A DNA stretch of 63,444 nucleotides from Isosphaeraceae bacterium (GTDB lineage Bacteria > Planctomycetota > Planctomycetia > Isosphaerales > Isosphaeraceae): assembly GCA_025356435.1 (NCBI GenBank), contig JANXSY010000204.1:1-63444 (forward strand). The letters are read 5' to 3'. Made by a program: the position numbers and the translations under genes. This document shows positions 18,359-27,596 of the stretch, piece after piece. Below the pieces are notes generated by a model that had not been told where the DNA came from, ran no database searches, and saw only the letters and a program-made list of their open reading frames with translations. Within the stretch, counting starts at the first letter, position 1; each line of letters begins with the position of its first letter.

Positions 18359-19858
18359 ATGATATCTTTATTTTCACTTGCTTTGATGCTCACATTCGCC
18401 GAAACGCGAGCGGTCGAGATCGCGCCGTTCATGACGGATGAAGTCGCTGTCGTGGCCCATTTCGACCTGACGCGGATCGACGCCAAGGCGCTGACCCTGC
18501 TCCTGTTCGGCAGGGTTACCGACGAGGAAGAGATCGCTGATGGATCGACCAAGGCGGCCGGGTGGGTCGCGGCGCTCCGGAAGGCGGGTGCGAAAGACCT
18601 CTATCTCCTCGTCAGCCCGCTCGATCTGCCCGATCCGCCGGTGGCCGTCGTCCCGCTCGTCGAAGGGGCCGATGCGCAGGCCATTGGCCGGGTCCTTTGC
18701 GGCACGGGTGGAGAGAAGACCCTCCACGCCTGGCCGACCTGCGCGACGATCCATAACGCCGTGTTTGCCGGGTCAACCACGTCGCTCGAACGTGCCCGAC
18801 GACCGATCTCGGGGCCTCGTGCCGAGCTGGCCGCAGCGTTCGCCGCATCGGGCGACGGCCCCGCGCAGATTGTCTTGATCCCGAGTGCGACCCAGCGCCG
18901 CGTCGTGTCAGAGATGGCCCCGACGTTCCCCGTCGAACTCGGAGGCGGATCAACGGCCGCCTTGACTGCGGGGCTGACCTGGGCGTCGCTCGCGCTCGAA
19001 GACGGCCCCAAGCCGATGTTCCGCATCATCGTCCAGTCGCCCGATGGCGCGGCGGCCGAGGCGATTCTCAAGCTCGCCAAGGACGCCGTGAAGTGGAGCA
19101 CGAAGCCGCCCCAGGGCTTCGACTTCATCCGAGACCTCTCGGGGATCAAGGCCCAGATCGTCGCCGATCGCACCGAGGTGACGATCGGGGTCGCCAAGGC
19201 GGCGGACCTCGTCAGCCTGCCCTATCGCGCCGCGATGGAAGGGACTCGCCGGTCTCAGTGCGTCAATAATATGAAGAACATCGCCTTAGCCTTCCATAAT
19301 TATCATTCGATGCGCGGGTCGTTCCCAGCCGCCGCGAGCCGAGACAAAGACGGGCGGCCACTTCTGAGCTGGCGCGTCTACCTGCTGCAATATCTCGAAC
19401 AGGAGACGCTTTTCAAAGAGTTCCACCTCGACGAAGCCTGGGACAGCCCGCACAACAAGAGCCTGATCGCCCGGATGCCCGCCGTCTATGCCTGCCCCGA
19501 CGAGGGCCGGAAACTCAGGAAGGACGGCAAGACGACCTATCTTGTCCCCCGAGGCAAGGCGACGATCTTCCCCGAAGGACGCGGCATCAAGATCGGCGAG
19601 ATTACCGACGGCACCTCAAACACCATCCTCGTCGTCGACGCGGTCGACACCCTCGCCGTGACCTGGACCAAGCCCGACGACTGGGAGGTCGACCCCGAGC
19701 CGAAGCGAGACGCCCTCTTCGGCCACCACGCGGAGGGAACGAACGTGGTGTTCGCCGACGGCGGCGTACGATTCGTCAAGTCAACAATGTCCGATGCGAC
19801 CCTGCGGGTGATGCTTACCCGCAGCGCCAAGGATATCCTTAGGTCGGAGGATTATTGA
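18359..19858 (+). CDS. DUF1559-domain exported protein
   Basis: A 499-residue protein with a short N-terminal hydrophobic signal and a DUF1559 domain in the last 190 residues: CVNNMKNIALAFHNYHSMRG, SFPAAASRDKDGRPLLSWRV, then DGTSNTILVVDA and HHAEGTNVVFADGGVRFVKS. Usual DUF1559 proteins start with a type IV prepilin-like leader and helix directly before this domain; here that leader is missing and about 270 residues of different sequence stand in front. Lies 44 bp after the preceding gene, so probably the last gene of the ECF operon. It ends 10 bp from a convergent stop. Confidence 0.85.
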   Translation: MISLFSLALMLTFAETRAVEIAPFMTDEVAVVAHFDLTRIDAKALTLLLFGRVTDEEEIADGSTKAAGWVAALRKAGAKDLYLLVSPLDLPDPPVAVVPLVEGADAQAIGRVLCGTGGEKTLHAWPTCATIHNAVFAGSTTSLERARRPISGPRAELAAAFAASGDGPAQIVLIPSATQRRVVSEMAPTFPVELGGGSTAALTAGLTWASLALEDGPKPMFRIIVQSPDGAAAEAILKLAKDAVKWSTKPPQGFDFIRDLSGIKAQIVADRTEVTIGVAKAADLVSLPYRAAMEGTRRSQCVNNMKNIALAFHNYHSMRGSFPAAASRDKDGRPLLSWRVYLLQYLEQETLFKEFHLDEAWDSPHNKSLIARMPAVYACPDEGRKLRKDGKTTYLVPRGKATIFPEGRGIKIGEITDGTSNTILVVDAVDTLAVTWTKPDDWEVDPEPKRDALFGHHAEGTNVVFADGGVRFVKSTMSDATLRVMLTRSAKDILRSEDY

Positions 19859-19867
19859 GCCGGGCGG

Positions 19868-22597
19868 CTATCGTTTCTGAAGGTAGGCGAGGAGGTCTCG
19901 AAACTCCTGGGCCGTCATTTGCCGGGGGAGGTCGTCGGGCATGATCGAGATCGGCTGCGGCCGGCGCTCGGCGACTTCCGAAGGGTTGATCGAGAAAACC
20001 TTACCTGTAGAATCGGCATAGGTCTGCTTGCCATCGATTGTCTCGCCGATCAGGAGGCCCGTGACGGTCGTGCCGTCAACCTTGGCGATCAGCCAGGGGA
20101 CGAACGCTGGGGCGACCTCCTTGCTCGGCCGAAGGATCGAGTCGATAAGCCGCTTGCGGTGGAGCGTCCGGCCCGTCGCCGAGAGTTCGGGGCCGATCCT
20201 GCCGCCTCGGCCGTCGATCTCGTGGCACCGATAGCAGCCCGGCCCTTTGGGGTGGAAGAAGATGCGCTCGCCTTCAGCGGCGTCGGCGGGGCCTTCGAGG
20301 CGACGGAGCCAGCCGTCAAGGTCACTCGCGTCATGCTTCGGTTCATCCGTCAGCGCCGTGCCTCGAAGCGAACGGACGGCCTCATGGCCGAGAGGCGTCG
20401 GGCTGGCCGCGAGATGGACGAGCAAGACGCGAGTTGTAGGCTCATCGCCCGAGAGGCCGACGACTGCCTCGGCGCGGATCGATTCGGCCTGCGAGGCGTT
20501 GCGTGCCAAGTCGGCAAGGAGGGCCTGTCGCTCGCGGATCGGGCTTTCGCGGAGCGACCGCACGGCCTCGGTCCTGATCTCAAGATCGGGCGAAGCGATC
20601 AAGGCCTTCAGACGTGCAAGGGTGAGGCTTGGATGATCGGGCCGGAGCACCCGCAAGGCGCGGCGGAGGATGGCGGGCGAGGTCTTCGGATTGGCCACGA
20701 TCGCCGCGACGCGGTCTTGCCCGTCGGCCGACTGGCTGATATTGCGGTCACCGTCGAGCCGTTCGAGCGTGGCGAGATAGCCTTCGAACAGCAGCCTGGT
20801 AACGGTGCCCTTCGTCACGCTCGCCTCGACCTTCGACCGGTACTCCTCCAGCCCTTCCTCGCCGACCCACTGGATCGCCGCGAAGCGGACGGTGGGGTCG
20901 GGATCGTCGAGGAACGTGTCGAGGAGTCGTCTCGCCTCGGGACGGCCCGATTGACGGAGGATGAGCAGCGAGGCAACCCTGACCGCCGCGTCGTCGTCGC
21001 TCGCGAGTCGGCCGAGCGTGGCGGGGTCGGCGGCCCGTTTCAAGCCCTCGCGCGAGGCTTGGTTGAGATAAGGGTCACCGGTCGCGATCGCCGCACGGAG
21101 GATGGGGATCGCTCCGGAGTCGGTGAGCCGCCGGAGCGCTTCGGCATGCACTCGCGGCGAAGGGTCGCGGCTCGCGAGAACGCCCAGATCGTCCTGAGAG
21201 AGGGGAAGTGTGCGCACCGCGAGCGCGCGGACGTCGTCAGATCGGTCATGCTGGGCGGCCCGCCCGACAGGGACCGGCATCCCTCCCGTCGTCGATAACG
21301 CGTCGAAAGCGGCGGCAAGGGCACGCGGGTCGGGGTTCGAGGCGACCGCCGTCTCCAGAATCCCGCGACCACCGTTGCCCGGTTCGGAGAGCCGCCTCGC
21401 CGCCGTCTCTCGAATCCGACGGTCGGGATGTGCGAGGTCTTCGACCTTGGAGCGGGGTCGAGGATCTTTGGCGCGGAGGTGCCAGATCCGGCCTCGGCCG
21501 TGGACGGGGTAGGACTTATCAACCCAGTCGCTCACATAGATCGATCCGTCGGGGGCGACGGCCATGCCGACGGGCCGGAAGTCGTCGCCGCCGGTGACGA
21601 TCGGCTCGGCCGCCGAGCGGAACGACGCCCCGCGCTCGCGGAGCCGGAATCGATCGATCCGGTGATCGCCCCACGAGGTCACGAGCAGGTCGCCCCGATA
21701 GTCATCGGGCAAGTTATCGGACTCATATGCGACGACCGCGCTCGGAGCCTCCCCCGTCCCGGCGACCATCGGCAGGGTGCCGGGCAGTTCACCGTCCCAG
21801 GCAATGAAGGGATGAACACCCTTGCGACCGTAGCGGAACCGATACCCGTAATCACCGTTGGTGACAATATGCAGCAGCCGACAAGGTGGCCGCGAGTCAG
21901 GGTCGTTGTCGACCGCGAAGAGTCGGCCGTAGGTGTCGAACGCGAGGCCGAACGGATTCCAGAATCCGGTGGCGATGCGGACCAGCCCCTTCCCGTCGGG
22001 ACTACATCTATAGATATTCCCACCCTCTCCGCCCCCGGTAAGAGTCGTGCCATCACTGCCGACGAGCCTGTACGGCTCACCCAGGTTCTCGCCGAGTCCG
22101 AAATAGACGTTGCCCGAGGCGTCGAACGCGAAGCCCGAGAGGCCGTTATGGGGATAGGCCCCTTTGGTCTCCAGCCGCGCGATCGGTGTGCGCTCTTCGG
22201 CCTTGCCGTCGCCGTCAACGTCGCTGAGCCGGAAGACTTCGGAACGGGTCGCGACGTAGACTGAGCCGTCGCGGGCGATCGCGAGGCCCATTGTCCACTT
22301 CGTGCCTTCATAAAAGGTGCTGATCCGATCGGCCTTGCCGTCGCCGTCGATATCCTCGAAGACCCGGATGCGGTCGGCCGGCGGCCCCTGATAGCCGTCG
22401 GGGCGGAAGTGCGTGTGGCACTCGATGACGAAGACCCGCCCTCGCGCATCGACCGCGATCCCCGTCGGCGTGACGATCTCCGGATCGCTCGCGAAGAGGT
22501 CGATCGCGAGCCGAGGGTCGACCACCCTGGGCATCTCGACCTTGCCCGGACCGACGGCCATGAGTCCAAGGACGAGCATCAGTGCCATCGCCTGCAT
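19868..22597 (-). CDS. secreted propeller-HEAT-cytochrome c protein
   Basis: A 909-residue PVC-type protein. After a signal peptide, a glucose-dehydrogenase-like propeller (about 25-370) carries DIDGDGKADR and DVDGDGKAEE loops, followed by HEAT-type repeats (about 385-760, HPDRRIRETAARRL), and a C-terminal cytochrome c with C788-Y-R-C-H792 and the tail PISIMPDDLPRQM. It would oxidise a sugar-like substrate in the periplasm and pass electrons to its heme. Compared with the 2559-6578 protein it lacks DUF1080. GGAG lies eight bases before the ATG. It is last in a minus-strand run of four genes. Confidence 0.9.
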   Translation of the reverse strand: MQAMALMLVLGLMAVGPGKVEMPRVVDPRLAIDLFASDPEIVTPTGIAVDARGRVFVIECHTHFRPDGYQGPPADRIRVFEDIDGDGKADRISTFYEGTKWTMGLAIARDGSVYVATRSEVFRLSDVDGDGKAEERTPIARLETKGAYPHNGLSGFAFDASGNVYFGLGENLGEPYRLVGSDGTTLTGGGEGGNIYRCSPDGKGLVRIATGFWNPFGLAFDTYGRLFAVDNDPDSRPPCRLLHIVTNGDYGYRFRYGRKGVHPFIAWDGELPGTLPMVAGTGEAPSAVVAYESDNLPDDYRGDLLVTSWGDHRIDRFRLRERGASFRSAAEPIVTGGDDFRPVGMAVAPDGSIYVSDWVDKSYPVHGRGRIWHLRAKDPRPRSKVEDLAHPDRRIRETAARRLSEPGNGGRGILETAVASNPDPRALAAAFDALSTTGGMPVPVGRAAQHDRSDDVRALAVRTLPLSQDDLGVLASRDPSPRVHAEALRRLTDSGAIPILRAAIATGDPYLNQASREGLKRAADPATLGRLASDDDAAVRVASLLILRQSGRPEARRLLDTFLDDPDPTVRFAAIQWVGEEGLEEYRSKVEASVTKGTVTRLLFEGYLATLERLDGDRNISQSADGQDRVAAIVANPKTSPAILRRALRVLRPDHPSLTLARLKALIASPDLEIRTEAVRSLRESPIRERQALLADLARNASQAESIRAEAVVGLSGDEPTTRVLLVHLAASPTPLGHEAVRSLRGTALTDEPKHDASDLDGWLRRLEGPADAAEGERIFFHPKGPGCYRCHEIDGRGGRIGPELSATGRTLHRKRLIDSILRPSKEVAPAFVPWLIAKVDGTTVTGLLIGETIDGKQTYADSTGKVFSINPSEVAERRPQPISIMPDDLPRQMTAQEFRDLLAYLQKR

Positions 22598-22649
22598 GTT
22601 GCCGCTCCGGTATCAAAAGGTCGAGACGGGGCGATTGCCCCACTTGAGT

Positions 22650-23663
22650 CTATCGAGTTGGCCGAGCTTCGCCCACGGAGACGCGGCCCGCACTGGCTTC
22701 GATTGAGGTCTTGGGGTACTCCGCCGCCCAGGCGTACCACTTGACCATCACCCCAGGTAGCCATCGGAGGGTGCGACCCTTGCGAGGGCCGGAGACGGCA
22801 CGGCCAACGATCGACCATCGCGAACCGGTCTCCTTGTCGACCCACGGGGTTGCTGGATCGGCGCGGTCGACCGAGAGGGTGACGGCGAGGGCGTCCTTGT
22901 CGTCGGTCTCGGGAGCATAGGCTGCGGCGGTCCTCGTCCGGCCGTCCCAGAGGACCACGACTTTCCGGCCGTCGAGCTGGCTCTCACGCATCTCGGCCCG
23001 ATCGCCGAACGACTTCAACGGCCAGGCTTGGCCCTTGTCGTTGATCGCAAGACCGAAGACGCGCTCCTCGGCACCGAGGCGAGGGTCAGGGGTCGGCCGG
23101 GTCTTGCCTGATTCAGCCAGGAGAGCTTTCGGCGCGGGTTGGGGCTGAAACTTCGATATCATTGCATAAGCAACCGTATCAGGATGAGCCTGGAGCCACG
23201 GACCCCAATCGGTCTCGACTGTTGGCAACGGTTCGAGGCGTTCGCCCTTGCGGGGGCCGTCAAAGGCGATGCCGGTGAGGCAGTCGAAGAGGGTACCGTC
23301 CTTGTGCTTCATCACCATCACGCCGTTCCGCCAGCCGTGGAAGCGATAGTCATATGAGGCGGGCCAGCCCCGAACGAAGTCGGCATCGGCGTCGTAAACG
23401 AACACGCCGTAGCTGTCGCTGATGACCCGGTACGGGACGAGGAACCAGCGGAAGGGGATCGCGCCGCCGTCATATTTGCCGCGAATCCAGCAGAGAACTC
23501 GGTCGTCGTCCTTGAGTTCGCCGGCCTTGCGGCGCGACTCGTCAACACAGTGCGAACAGGCGGGATTGACCAGCGTTTCAAACATCTCGGGCCGAAACAC
23601 GGTCTTGGGCGCGTCGGGCGGAACGACGGCGAAGGCCGCCAGCAACAAGGTCGTGGCGAGCAT
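22650..23663 (-). CDS. exported DUF3179 protein
   Basis: Start taken at ATG 23663 (337 residues) because GGAG is eight bases upstream; an in-frame TTG two codons earlier sits too close to it. A signal peptide covers about residues 1-20. The DUF3179 pattern is spread over the body: CSHCVDE near the N-terminus, then DGTLFDCLTGIAFDGPRKGE, QAWPLKSFGD, KVVVLWDGRTRTAAAYAPE and SRWSIVGRAVSGPRKGR. DUF3179 proteins are uncharacterised and often seen beside redox proteins, as here. The gene is 52 bp from the cytochrome gene downstream and 17 bp from the methyltransferase gene upstream, so it is likely in that operon. Confidence 0.85.
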   Translation of the reverse strand: MLATTLLLAAFAVVPPDAPKTVFRPEMFETLVNPACSHCVDESRRKAGELKDDDRVLCWIRGKYDGGAIPFRWFLVPYRVISDSYGVFVYDADADFVRGWPASYDYRFHGWRNGVMVMKHKDGTLFDCLTGIAFDGPRKGERLEPLPTVETDWGPWLQAHPDTVAYAMISKFQPQPAPKALLAESGKTRPTPDPRLGAEERVFGLAINDKGQAWPLKSFGDRAEMRESQLDGRKVVVLWDGRTRTAAAYAPETDDKDALAVTLSVDRADPATPWVDKETGSRWSIVGRAVSGPRKGRTLRWLPGVMVKWYAWAAEYPKTSIEASAGRVSVGEARPTR

Positions 23664-23680
23664 CGGCAAAGCTCCATAGG

Positions 23681-24301
23681 TTAGGATCGACGGAAGATTC
23701 CGTAGACGAACGATTGCAGAGCACCCGAGGGTGTTTGATGGATCTCGGCGGCTTCATCAACGAGTGTGAAGCGGTCGCCGAATTCCACCGCGAGGGTCTG
23801 CGGGTTGTACCGGCAAACGTCGAGACCGCTGCATCGCGCCGGGCCGTCGTCGGCAAAGGTCGCGACGATCAGGTGGCCTCCCGGGCGAATGGTTCGGGCC
23901 GCGAGGTCTTGATAGAGGGCGCGGTCTGCCGGGTCGGTGAGGAAGTGGAACACGGCGCGGTCGTGCCAGATGTCGACCGTGCCGAGATCGCCGATGTCAA
24001 CGATGTCGGCCGCGATCCATTCGACCCGACCGGCACGCTCAGCCAGTCGCAATTGTGCCTGGTTCAGAGCGGACTGAGAGAGGTCGAGCACGGCGACGCT
24101 CTCGAACGCGAGGTCGAGAAGCCGGTCCACCAAGATCGACGCCCCGCCGCCGATGTCGATGATCCGCCCGCCCGCTCTCGGGGCAGCCTCGCGGATCAGC
24201 GCGAGCGAGAGCGCCGGCTCGGCCTGATACCAGCTCACATCGGTCGACGCCTTGGTCGTGTAGACGGCGTCCCAATGAGTCTTCGATCGAGAGGTGTTCA
24301 T
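23681..24301 (-). CDS. class I SAM-dependent methyltransferase
   Basis: A 206-residue cytoplasmic protein. The SAM-binding motif I is IIDIGGGASILVDRLL (residues about 47-62), motif II is VAVLDLSQSALNQA and motif IV is TVDIWHDRAVFHFLTDP, followed by the RPGGHLIVATFA strand. This is the generic Methyltransf_25/31 family with N-terminal HWDAVY, close to proteins annotated as tellurite-resistance or thiopurine-type methyltransferases. Substrate unknown. It overlaps the upstream gene by ATGA, so the two are translationally coupled. Confidence 0.85.
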   Translation of the reverse strand: MNTSRSKTHWDAVYTTKASTDVSWYQAEPALSLALIREAAPRAGGRIIDIGGGASILVDRLLDLAFESVAVLDLSQSALNQAQLRLAERAGRVEWIAADIVDIGDLGTVDIWHDRAVFHFLTDPADRALYQDLAARTIRPGGHLIVATFADDGPARCSGLDVCRYNPQTLAVEFGDRFTLVDEAAEIHQTPSGALQSFVYGIFRRS

Positions 24302-25374
24302 TTCTTCTTTAACTCCACTGCTCGCGGCTCCCAGGATTGATCGATGGGGTCGAGCGCCAGAACCCAGCCGGTGCCGGTCCGCTGCATCGTCTTGAGAATC
24401 CCATCAAGCTTCGTCGCAGGCGTCCCCCACGCCTGCACGACGGCGATCACCTTTTCGGGCGGCACGGCCGTGCCGCCTTTGGGAGGCTTCTGAAAGATCG
24501 TGAGGGCGGTCTCGGTCCATCGGTCCGGGTCGCGACGGAAGGTCTCGGCCCAGAGCCCGAGCGCGATGGGGCCTTCGATCGCCTTGACGAGCGGGTTCCA
24601 GTTGCGGGCGTAGCGGGGCCAGCAGTCGCCTTTGGCACACGCCACTCCGCCACAGAACCCGGTGCTGTCTTTGGATTCAGGCAGGTCGATCGTCTCGCAC
24701 TCGGTCACCCAGACGGGAACGATCACCTTCCCCCGATGTTGGCCCTGAAGCTCGGCGACGATCCGGGCCGCGCCGTCGTCACCGGGCGTCTTGGCGGTGG
24801 TCGATGGCAGACCGTAGTCGAGCGCCCAGCGACACTGGTCGTTGCCGCAGCCGCACGACGACGGCCCGGCCTGGAGGTCGTTCACGAACACCCCCGCCCA
24901 CTGCCCGGGCAAGTCGGCGAGCAGCGTATTGAGTCGGTCTCGATGCGCGTCGAACGCCGGTGCGTAGCCAATCGGCACCCAGGGCCATGCTTTGATAACT
25001 TCTCCTGTGCGCGACTTCGGGGCCTTGGGAAAGCGGGTCCGCCAGTCGTCATGATGACCACCGATCGCGGCCAACCAGTCGGGATGAGCGTCGGCCATTG
25101 CCGGGTTGCGGGCGACCTCGATCCAGGGCCAGAGCGTCATCCCCGCGCGCTCGACGGCCTCGGCTGTGACGTTCCATTTTGGTCTCGTCGCCTCGTCGAG
25201 TCGCACGACGACGGCCGTGACCCCTCTCGCCTTCCAGCCTGCGAGGAATTCGGGCGTGACCCGATCCGGCCCGATCAAGATCCCTCGGACCACACCCTTC
25301 GTGTCGTCCCCCCGCGTCGGTCCCGAGACAAGCAAGGTGACAACGATCGTGGCGAGCGTCGTGACACGCGGCAT
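24298..25374 (-). CDS. exported TIM-barrel-like protein of unknown substrate
   Basis: A 358-residue protein with a signal peptide (MPRVTTLATIVVTLLVSGPT). The body looks like the putative glycoside hydrolase / sugar-deacetylase-like TIM barrel of the GHL10 or Cof-type group: GVTAVVVRLDEATRPKW, LWPWIEVARNP, WAGVFVNDLQAGPSSCGCG and IVPVWVTECETID. The Cys-rich segments CGCGNDQC and FCGGVACAKGDC are unusual for an exported enzyme and may form disulfides or bind metal. Catalytic residues cannot be named with certainty. First gene of the minus-strand run to 19868. Confidence 0.6.
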   Translation of the reverse strand: MPRVTTLATIVVTLLVSGPTRGDDTKGVVRGILIGPDRVTPEFLAGWKARGVTAVVVRLDEATRPKWNVTAEAVERAGMTLWPWIEVARNPAMADAHPDWLAAIGGHHDDWRTRFPKAPKSRTGEVIKAWPWVPIGYAPAFDAHRDRLNTLLADLPGQWAGVFVNDLQAGPSSCGCGNDQCRWALDYGLPSTTAKTPGDDGAARIVAELQGQHRGKVIVPVWVTECETIDLPESKDSTGFCGGVACAKGDCWPRYARNWNPLVKAIEGPIALGLWAETFRRDPDRWTETALTIFQKPPKGGTAVPPEKVIAVVQAWGTPATKLDGILKTMQRTGTGWVLALDPIDQSWEPRAVELKKK

Positions 25375-25546
25375 GGACCCATCCTGGCAATGAGATTTTA
25401 AGACTGGACGTTCACCGATCCCATCGCGCTATCCTACTGCCTGGCGAAATCGTGCGATAGGTGAGAGGCCCCGCGTCACTATCCTGTTATCATTCGAGCC
25501 CTCGCAGGTCCGTTGGGTGTGACATTGTCGAGAGGCGGTCATCAAC

Positions 25547-26920
25547 ATGGCTTGGGAAGTCGCGGCGATCGTTCTGTCGCTCGGCCTGCTGATGGCGCTC
25601 GCGTATCGAGGGCTGCCGGTGATCGTGTTCGCGCCCCTCTGCGCGACGCTGGCCGTCGTGCTCTCCGGGGCCTCAGCATTGCCGAGCTATACCGAGTCGT
25701 TCATGACAGGGGCGGCGGACTACATCAAGACGTTCTTTCCCATCTTTCTCCTTGGGGCGATTTTCGGGACGCTGATGGAGACGAGCGGGGCCGCTGCGTC
25801 GATCGCGTCGGGGATCGCGCGAGTGCTCGGGCCGAGGCATGCCATCATCGCGATCGTGCTAGCCTGCGCGGTGCTGACTTACGGCGGTGTCTCACTCTTC
25901 GTCGTCGCCTTCGCGGTCTATCCCTTCGGTGCGAGCCTGTTTCGGGCTGCGAACATCCCCAAGCGGCTGCTCCCCGCGACGATCGCACTCGGGGCGTTCA
26001 CCTTCACGATGGACGCGCTGCCGGGGACGCCGCAGATTCAGAACCTGATCCCGACCCGGTTCTTCGGCACCACGATTTACGCCGCCCCCGTTGTCGGCCT
26101 GATCGGCGCGGCGATCGTGCTGGTCGGCGGGCTGGCCTGGCTCCAGTTTCGTCGTGCCCGTGCCCTCGCGGCGGGCGAAGGATATGGAGCCGACCATCGG
26201 AACGAGCCCCAGGCCGAAGCGACCGATCTGCCTCGGCTCTCACTGGCGATCCTGCCGCTGGTCGTCGTGCTTGCGACGAACTTCGTCCTGAACCGATCGG
26301 CGTTTTCGATCGCGTCGTGGTACACCGAGGCTCGGCTGCGAACCGAGTTCCCCACGCTCAATATCCGTACGGCCGCCGCGACCTGGTCATTAATCGTGGC
26401 GCTGCTCGCGGGGATCGTGTTCCTGCTGGCCATCCATCGCAGGCACCTGAAAGGGCGGTTCACCCCCTCGCTCACGCTGGCGACTTCGGGTGCCCTGATG
26501 GCGATCTTTAACACGGCGTCAGAAGTTGGTTTTGGACATGTCATCAAGTCCTTGCCAGGATTCCAGGTGATTCGCGGCTGGGTGACGGGCCTGAGTCCTC
26601 ATGTGCTCATCTCGGAAGCGATCTCCGTCAACGTGCTCGCAGGCATGACCGGCTCGGCGTCCGGCGGGCTCTCGATCGCGCTCGAAGTGATGGGCCGTCA
26701 CTATCTCGACCTGGCGAAGGCCCAGGGTATCAGCCCCGATCTGCTCCACCGAATCGCATCCATGGCCTCCGGCGGGATGGACACCCTGCCGCACAACGGG
26801 GCCGTGATCACGCTCCTGACGATCGCCGGCCTGACCCACCGCCGGTCCTATCCCGATATCTTCGCCATCACCCTCATCAAGACCGCCGCCGTCTTCGCGC
26901 TGGCTGTTGCGTCGTCTTGA
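25547..26920 (+). CDS. GntP-family permease
   Basis: A 457-residue integral membrane protein with about twelve hydrophobic segments. Characteristic pieces are the N-terminal AYRGLPVIVFAPLCATLAVV, the FPIFLLGAIFGTLMETSGAA loop, ALGAFTFTMDALPGTPQIQN, and the late GMTGSASGGLSIALEVMG and ASMASGGMDTLPHNGAVITL segments, which match the gluconate/citrate-type GntP superfamily. It would import a small organic acid with protons; the substrate is not evident. The preceding gene is divergent. Its stop overlaps the start of the decayed DUF3885-like gene. Confidence 0.88.
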   Translation: MAWEVAAIVLSLGLLMALAYRGLPVIVFAPLCATLAVVLSGASALPSYTESFMTGAADYIKTFFPIFLLGAIFGTLMETSGAAASIASGIARVLGPRHAIIAIVLACAVLTYGGVSLFVVAFAVYPFGASLFRAANIPKRLLPATIALGAFTFTMDALPGTPQIQNLIPTRFFGTTIYAAPVVGLIGAAIVLVGGLAWLQFRRARALAAGEGYGADHRNEPQAEATDLPRLSLAILPLVVVLATNFVLNRSAFSIASWYTEARLRTEFPTLNIRTAAATWSLIVALLAGIVFLLAIHRRHLKGRFTPSLTLATSGALMAIFNTASEVGFGHVIKSLPGFQVIRGWVTGLSPHVLISEAISVNVLAGMTGSASGGLSIALEVMGRHYLDLAKAQGISPDLLHRIASMASGGMDTLPHNGAVITLLTIAGLTHRRSYPDIFAITLIKTAAVFALAVASS

Positions 26921-27515
26921 TGACCTCTTCCAAAGAGGTGCGATTGATGCTCGGCAACTGGAACATGCAATTCCCCGACTGCGAGCCTGTTGCCCACTTG
27001 CTCAGAGAGGCGTTCCCCTCGCGATGGGTCCGCTTCCACGGCCTGCCCGGATCGAAGCGTCTTAATATTCGTAGCGAATAAGAGACTGTCATAAACTGAC
27101 ATAATCATATTCTCAGTGAACTCGTCGGTCCCGACCCCAGGGTCGTCTTCCTGACCACCGAATTTTCCGAGACCGCGCAGCCCCCTCCCGATTCACCCAA
27201 GAGGAGAGTATTTGACCCGGATGCGAGGGCGTGGAGGAGCTTCCCCATCCATGAGCCGCACGAAGAACTCACTTTCCCGAACTATTGGGATGTGTTCGCC
27301 ATCGAGTGGGATTGGGTCTCGGGCGTGTTCGACCCGATCCTCCGTCTGGTCGCCGATGATGAGATTGAGGACGTCATGATCGTTGCCACCGACTGCATGT
27401 GGCTCTTCCACCCCTACGCCGGAGGTATGACGTGATCTTGGAGTCCTCGATCGCCCGCGACTGCCTCCGTTCGGCCCATGCGGAATGGTTGTCACCCAGG
27501 AATGACGGGCTGTAA
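26920..27515 (+). pseudogene. decayed DUF3885-like gene
   Basis: The ATG at 26920 overlaps the permease stop and opens a 53-codon frame (MTSSKEVRLMLGNWNMQFPD, later REAFPSRWVRFHGLPGSKR) that ends at TAA 27079-27081. The same frame has a second stop, TGA 27097-27099, then continues open with homologous-looking sequence (HNHILSELVGPDPRVVFLTT, FAIEWDWVSGVFDPILRLVA, ATDCMWLFHPYAGG) until TGA at 27433. A -1 type frameshift near 27425 restores the ending YDVILESSIARDCLR and a stop at 27513-27515. The reassembled product looks like a DUF3885-type protein of roughly 200 residues. Its first intact frame is too short for function. DUF3885 is assigned from memory. Confidence 0.75.
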
Positions 27516-27567
27516 ATCGCTTGTTCCATCAAGGAAAGAATGGTTTTCGTTCGATCGAATCGGCTTC

Positions 27568-27596
27568 CCGTAGGGTCCACACAGCGGACCCTACGG
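27568..27596. repeat. REP-like perfect palindrome
   Basis: CCGTAGGGTCC (27568-27578), a seven-base loop (ACACAGC), then GGACCCTACGG (27586-27596), an 11-bp perfect stem that extends by three more pairs if one C is bulged. It lies between the pseudogene and a convergent gene in AT-richer DNA. The GTAGGGTCC core resembles palindromic repeats I have seen in planctomycete and cyanobacterial genomes. Only one copy was found in this window. It could also act as a terminator for both flanking units. Confidence 0.6.

Noticed and set aside
25513-26511. Plus-strand frame of 332 codons over the permease gene
   Set aside because: Arg-rich, no signature, and it lies in another frame of a clear membrane protein gene.
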